From assembly GCA_016927835.1 (NCBI GenBank), contig JAFGMA010000417.1, forward strand, positions 1 to 47,852: 47,852 nt of DNA, in the 5' to 3' direction. The position numbers were made by a program, and so were the translations under genes. The notes below the pieces were generated by a model. The model was not told the origin of the DNA and searched no databases. It saw nothing but the letters and a program-made list of their open reading frames with translations. This DNA comes from Candidatus Zhuqueibacterota bacterium. Its GTDB lineage: Bacteria; Zhuqueibacterota; Zhuqueibacteria; Thermofontimicrobiales; Sulfurfontimicrobiaceae. This document shows, one piece after another, positions 44,633 through 47,852 of this stretch (within the stretch, counting starts at the first letter, position 1; every line of letters starts with the position of its first letter).

Positions 44633-46216
44633 TCACCTCTTCATTCTCGAATAATAGCCTAAAGCGTCATCGAACCATTCAAGATTATTCCGAATGAAGC
44701 TGTTCCAACGTTGCGCCAGAACAAGTCCGCGGGCAGTATCGGCATTTCCTTCGCAGACTATCGCCGAAACCGGCGCCATATCCATTTGCACCCGCAAGGG
44801 AATAATGTCCTGTTGTGCCCGGGGCAGTGTTTTAATCAATTGGTAAAATGCGAAAGCGGCGTTGAAGAACGATTTGCGCAATTGCGGAAGTCCGCCAATC
44901 GCGTCGAGCATGATTTTATCAACCGGGCGCAAGCGAATAGGCTCAAGTTTTCCGGTTTGCTTGTTCGAGATATTATCCGAGCCAACGTAGCCCACGCCAT
45001 CATTCGTCAGCGCGAGCTGGAAAATGCGCCCATACATCGTTTCGACCTGGATTCCCCGTTGTGTCAGTCGGAGATGAATGCGAAGTCCCCACGTACCGAA
45101 ATCGATATGTTTGTTAACGAGCGGTTGATACGGCGTATCCGGGTATTTTTGATTGAATCTGGCAATCGCATCCCCGATTTTCAGACTGGCATCGCGATAA
45201 GAAATTTTTTGCGACTGCAAAATTTCGGAGGTGCGTTGATTGCACTGGTGGAGATGGCTGCGCAGCGCCTCTAAATCAGTTTCAGCAGCGTATCTTTTGC
45301 GCAACGTATCCAGCGTTACCCAGAGATAGGCTTTTTTCATGTTTGCATCGGATTCGAATAGCCTGAAGATCCAGGCTAATTCACGAATTTTAGCTCCATC
45401 AGCGGGATCGATATTCAGGTACACTGGCTTGATTTCGGTTTCCTGTTCCCCGGTGACTTTTGACAGATCGGAAATCACAAAGCAATCATCAACTTTTGTC
45501 ATACGAAAGCCGCCCAGTCCGCCCCCTCCTTCGAGCGGTTTCACATAAAAATCGGCTACGCCCCATTCCCGGTGCATCAGATTAGCCGTATCGAGAATCT
45601 CAGACGCAAGCAGATGCTCCGATTTATTTTTCGCTTGAATTTCGCGATAGGGAGAAACCACGCGCCAGTCCTGACCATCATCGGAAAGCAGACGATAGGT
45701 TTTGCCTTTGTCGGATAATATGCCGCCTGGCGCGGTGAGCAAGCCGGGCACGATAATTACACTCTGTTGCATTAATTCCTTTGCCAGCCCAAGATGATAT
45801 GTTTTTTTATTGACGCACTGGCTCAAAATCAGTGTTTCTTGAGGAAACTCAGAAGTTTCGGAGCGCAATTCTTCCCTGCTATTGATGCGCACCACCTTGA
45901 AAGTCCAGCCCTTTTTTTGTCGATGGTAATTCAGTACCCGCTCGGTTTCGGCGCCAAGCGGCAAATTATCATTCGAAGCATCGATGAGGATGATCTTTTT
46001 CGGCAAGCGGACAACAGGATGTGGTTGCAGAGTCAGGTTTTGCAGGATTTCGTCGGATGCAAGCTCCTGGTTCAATGTTTCAACAAGAAACTGGTTCAAA
46101 TCTGCCGCTTCAGTATCCAGCCGGAGCGTCATCTGTAACAATTGGGATTCATTCGGATTTTCGCTTTCGTTTCCTACCTGGTAGAGCATAATATCGCGTG
46201 AGAGAGGTTCGTCCAT
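44633..46216 (-). CDS. Putative ATP-grasp-type ligase, first of a pair
   Basis: The 527-residue protein is not assigned to a named family with certainty. A pre-ATP-grasp-like alpha/beta region (~70-165: PKKIILIDASNDNLPLGAETERV...LILSQCVNKK) is followed by ILSDKGKTYRLLSDDG (167-181), like the start of an ATP-grasp fold. A glycine-rich loop YVKPLEGGGGLGGFRM (224-239) fits the ATP-binding loop. The C-terminal half (FGTWGLRIHLRLTQRG..VETMYGRIFQLAL) is charged and of unknown role. ATP-grasp enzymes join a carboxylate to an amine or thiol through an acyl-phosphate. No signal peptide, so it is probably cytoplasmic. AAAGGA precedes the ATG. It lies 111 bases from the next ATP-grasp gene, on the same strand. 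Confidence 0.6.
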   Translation of the reverse strand: MDEPLSRDIMLYQVGNESENPNESQLLQMTLRLDTEAADLNQFLVETLNQELASDEILQNLTLQPHPVVRLPKKIILIDASNDNLPLGAETERVLNYHRQKKGWTFKVVRINSREELRSETSEFPQETLILSQCVNKKTYHLGLAKELMQQSVIIVPGLLTAPGGILSDKGKTYRLLSDDGQDWRVVSPYREIQAKNKSEHLLASEILDTANLMHREWGVADFYVKPLEGGGGLGGFRMTKVDDCFVISDLSKVTGEQETEIKPVYLNIDPADGAKIRELAWIFRLFESDANMKKAYLWVTLDTLRKRYAAETDLEALRSHLHQCNQRTSEILQSQKISYRDASLKIGDAIARFNQKYPDTPYQPLVNKHIDFGTWGLRIHLRLTQRGIQVETMYGRIFQLALTNDGVGYVGSDNISNKQTGKLEPIRLRPVDKIMLDAIGGLPQLRKSFFNAAFAFYQLIKTLPRAQQDIIPLRVQMDMAPVSAIVCEGNADTARGLVLAQRWNSFIRNNLEWFDDALGYYSRMKR

Positions 46217-46327
46217 GAATTTTTTCCTTTCTATTGTCGATTCATTCTCTATTGAAAATTATTCGTTTTTCTGATTGAAGGTTTGAATTTAAATCACAAA
46301 TATCGACATCAGCAATCCGCGCGTTTT

Positions 46328-47755
46328 TTAAATTCGATCCGCCGGTTGCTGCAAATTCCTGTCCGGCTCAGATAAATGCAGCCGTTTATAAATATTCGAA
46401 GTGATCGCACGCGCCCACTCATTCAGATGAATGAGATCATCCTGCAATACCAGATCATTCGTCTGGATTTTTAGCAGCGGCGCACCTTTCTCAACGATTT
46501 GATTTTTGAAGGGAACACCGCAATTGACAATGAATTCTCCCGGGGACAGGTCTTCAAGCAAAGAAATTCCTTTGCGTTGAAATGCGATGTCGCCGCTCAT
46601 GTACTTGTAAATCCCCGGTTTCAACTCGCCGCCTACCCGCACGCGTTTTCGTTCCAGGTTGTGCAAAATGATCTGTGCCCCCTGCTGCAACTGGTATGGC
46701 TCGAATGCCACCGGGGTGAACGGATTTTCCGGCAAAAATTCCAGCAAATGCAAACCGATGAGCGGAATCTGGTTTTTTCGGATCTGACTGATGGTCAACA
46801 CATCGGTTGAGTTTTGCATGCGCGGATTGATTTCAATCGCATAAAGTTTATCATCAGAAACCAGCAGATCGACACCGAAAATGCCTCGATATCCTTCAGA
46901 ATTAAGCCATCGACTTAAGATGGTGGTTACGCGATAGGATTCTTCAATAATTTTAATCGGTACACGGGCAGTTGCACCGAAATCGTTCCCGCAAAAAATT
47001 GATGGTCGGTTCGCACATTGACTTACGCCGATAACCTGCACCGAAGGCGCTGAGATGTGCACTTTGCCCCGAAAAAGGACTGCATTCACATTCAATGAAT
47101 AGCTTGGCAGGTATCGCGCAACTTTGAATTCGGTTTTTTGCAGCCGTGGGACAATGCGCCTGAACTCCTCTTCATTGTAAATAAAAAATGTGTTATTTCC
47201 GGATGAGCCAATTGGCAGTTGTATAACAAAGGGCAAATCATAACGTTTCGAAAGCTGGTTGAAATTGACTTGCGAAATGCGGGTGATTTCACCTGGCACA
47301 ACACGCAATTTGAGCTCGGGCAACTTTTTATAAAGAATAAGTTTATTGTCAAAATAATTTTTGAGATCCAGCGGAGCTGCAGCCAATTGGTGTTTTGCAG
47401 CATCCTGATGTTGGAGCTTTTCAAGATAGCGGATTGAGCGATAGCATAAATAACGTTGTCGAGTGAGACGAGAGAATTTTTCAAATCTCTGCCCCAATTC
47501 TCCGGCAAAAACCTCTTCAAGGTGATTATTTGACCAATTTTCTCTTACGAAATTTGACTGCTCGATCGAAAAGACCGTTATCTGTTTTGCCAGCTCGGAT
47601 ATGTCTTGACCATAATCGCAGCAAATAATAAAATCGATTGGCACAATCCGGGATAGTCCGATACAATCCAATGCGCGCTGTCCGCACCATCCCCGCAACC
47701 AGTTTCGGTTCAAATGCTGAAGATGGTGACGAAGTTGATCAAAATCAACAATCAT
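46328..47755 (-). CDS. ATP-grasp-domain protein, second of a pair
   Basis: The 475-residue protein has clear ATP-grasp signs. LPFVIQLPIGSSGNNT (174-189) resembles the ATP-binding loop, and GYRGIFGVDLLVSDDKLYAIEINPR (288-312) carries the Mg-binding E-x-N-P-R motif (Glu308, Asn310, Arg312). This is the pattern of carbamoyl-phosphate-synthase, PurK and PylC-type ligases. Residues 1-150 form a pre-ATP-grasp-like domain (PIDFIICCDYGQD). A C-terminal beta-rich extension (~345-475) is of the kind seen after ATP-grasp folds (GIYKYMSGDIAFQRKG). The substrate is unknown. It is the first gene of the pair in transcription order and lies back-to-back with a plus-strand gene at the window edge, 88 bases away. 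Confidence 0.8.
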   Translation of the reverse strand: MIVDFDQLRHHLQHLNRNWLRGWCGQRALDCIGLSRIVPIDFIICCDYGQDISELAKQITVFSIEQSNFVRENWSNNHLEEVFAGELGQRFEKFSRLTRQRYLCYRSIRYLEKLQHQDAAKHQLAAAPLDLKNYFDNKLILYKKLPELKLRVVPGEITRISQVNFNQLSKRYDLPFVIQLPIGSSGNNTFFIYNEEEFRRIVPRLQKTEFKVARYLPSYSLNVNAVLFRGKVHISAPSVQVIGVSQCANRPSIFCGNDFGATARVPIKIIEESYRVTTILSRWLNSEGYRGIFGVDLLVSDDKLYAIEINPRMQNSTDVLTISQIRKNQIPLIGLHLLEFLPENPFTPVAFEPYQLQQGAQIILHNLERKRVRVGGELKPGIYKYMSGDIAFQRKGISLLEDLSPGEFIVNCGVPFKNQIVEKGAPLLKIQTNDLVLQDDLIHLNEWARAITSNIYKRLHLSEPDRNLQQPADRI

Positions 47756-47789
47756 ATCTCACTCGCTAGTATATCGATTCATAAAACTC

Positions 47790-47818
47790 TTTACATTTAG
47801 ATTGTAATTTTGTATATT
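47790..47818 (+). promoter_or_regulatory. Sigma-70-like promoter before the edge gene
   Basis: TTTACA (47790-47795) and TATATT (47813-47818) are separated by 17 bases, close to consensus in both boxes and spacing. The predicted start is near 47825, giving a ~19-base leader with GGGAGG before the ATG at 47844. Confidence 0.65.
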
Positions 47819-47843
47819 GCCTTCCAACCATTGGGAGGTAATT

Positions 47844-47852
47844 ATGTCACGA
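47844..47852 (+). CDS. Start of an unidentified gene truncated by the window edge
   Basis: ATG at 47844 follows GGGAGG (47833-47838) and a near-consensus promoter. Only three codons (Met-Ser-Arg) are visible, so the product cannot be named. It is divergent from the ATP-grasp pair and might belong to the same pathway. Confidence 0.45.

Noticed and set aside
44361..44636. 91-codon minus-strand frame between the ATP-grasp and DUF3108 genes
   Set aside because: Composition and low-complexity wording resemble intergenic repeat motifs, with no domain and no clear ribosome site.

Overview
The window looks like chromosomal DNA from a Gram-negative bacterium of the FCB superphylum or a close relative (candidate division KSB1, Calditrichota or Ignavibacteria-like). 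The main evidence is a run of secreted proteins that share an 80-90 residue C-terminal tail (QNYPNPFNP, then LKIYNLLGEEVATL, NWDA.GLASGVY.YRL and a terminal KKLILLR). This tail is the type IX-like (Por) sorting domain known from those phyla. The outer-membrane efflux system and lipoprotein signals agree with a double membrane. The phylum assignment is inference. No rRNA, tRNA or CRISPR array was seen.

Layout. 1-3589: the 3' part of an aconitase-family small subunit (LeuD-like), then a fused citrate-lyase-type gamma+beta gene (CitD-CitE) overlapping or abutting a CitF alpha subunit. 3881-8454: an alpha-glucan phosphorylase, a zinc alcohol/polyol dehydrogenase and a SnoaL-like protein. 9103-10717: a badly decayed PD40/BNR surface-protein gene. 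10824-31788: seven consecutive intact sorting-tail proteins and one relic: an SBBP propeller giant, a 13 Asp-box propeller, a 16-repeat propeller, a triplicated beta-helix, a BNR relic, a second beta-helix, an amidohydrolase-kelch fusion and a pectate-lyase-like enzyme. 32270-36007: a GH3 enzyme with a PA14 insertion and a GH99/WbsX-like protein, forming with the pectate lyase a plausible glycan-degradation locus. 36527-42958 (minus): a TetR-RND efflux operon (regulator, TolC, adaptor, pump) whose promoter carries a palindromic TetR-type operator touching a perfect -10 box. 43389-47755 (minus): a DUF3108 protein and two ATP-grasp-type proteins. A new plus-strand gene begins at the very edge behind a near-consensus promoter.

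How it fits together. The left end may be a mesaconase + citramalate lyase branch (methylaspartate glutamate fermentation) or citrate cleavage. The centre is an expanding and decaying family of surface or secreted propellers and helices that share one export tag, with signs of segmental duplication. Between these blocks lie non-coding palindromic elements. Two are 123 bp long and share ends with a third, longer one, which suggests a small mobile-element family. The two least understood items are the ATP-grasp pair with its divergently transcribed neighbour and the amidohydrolase-kelch fusion carrying an export tail.
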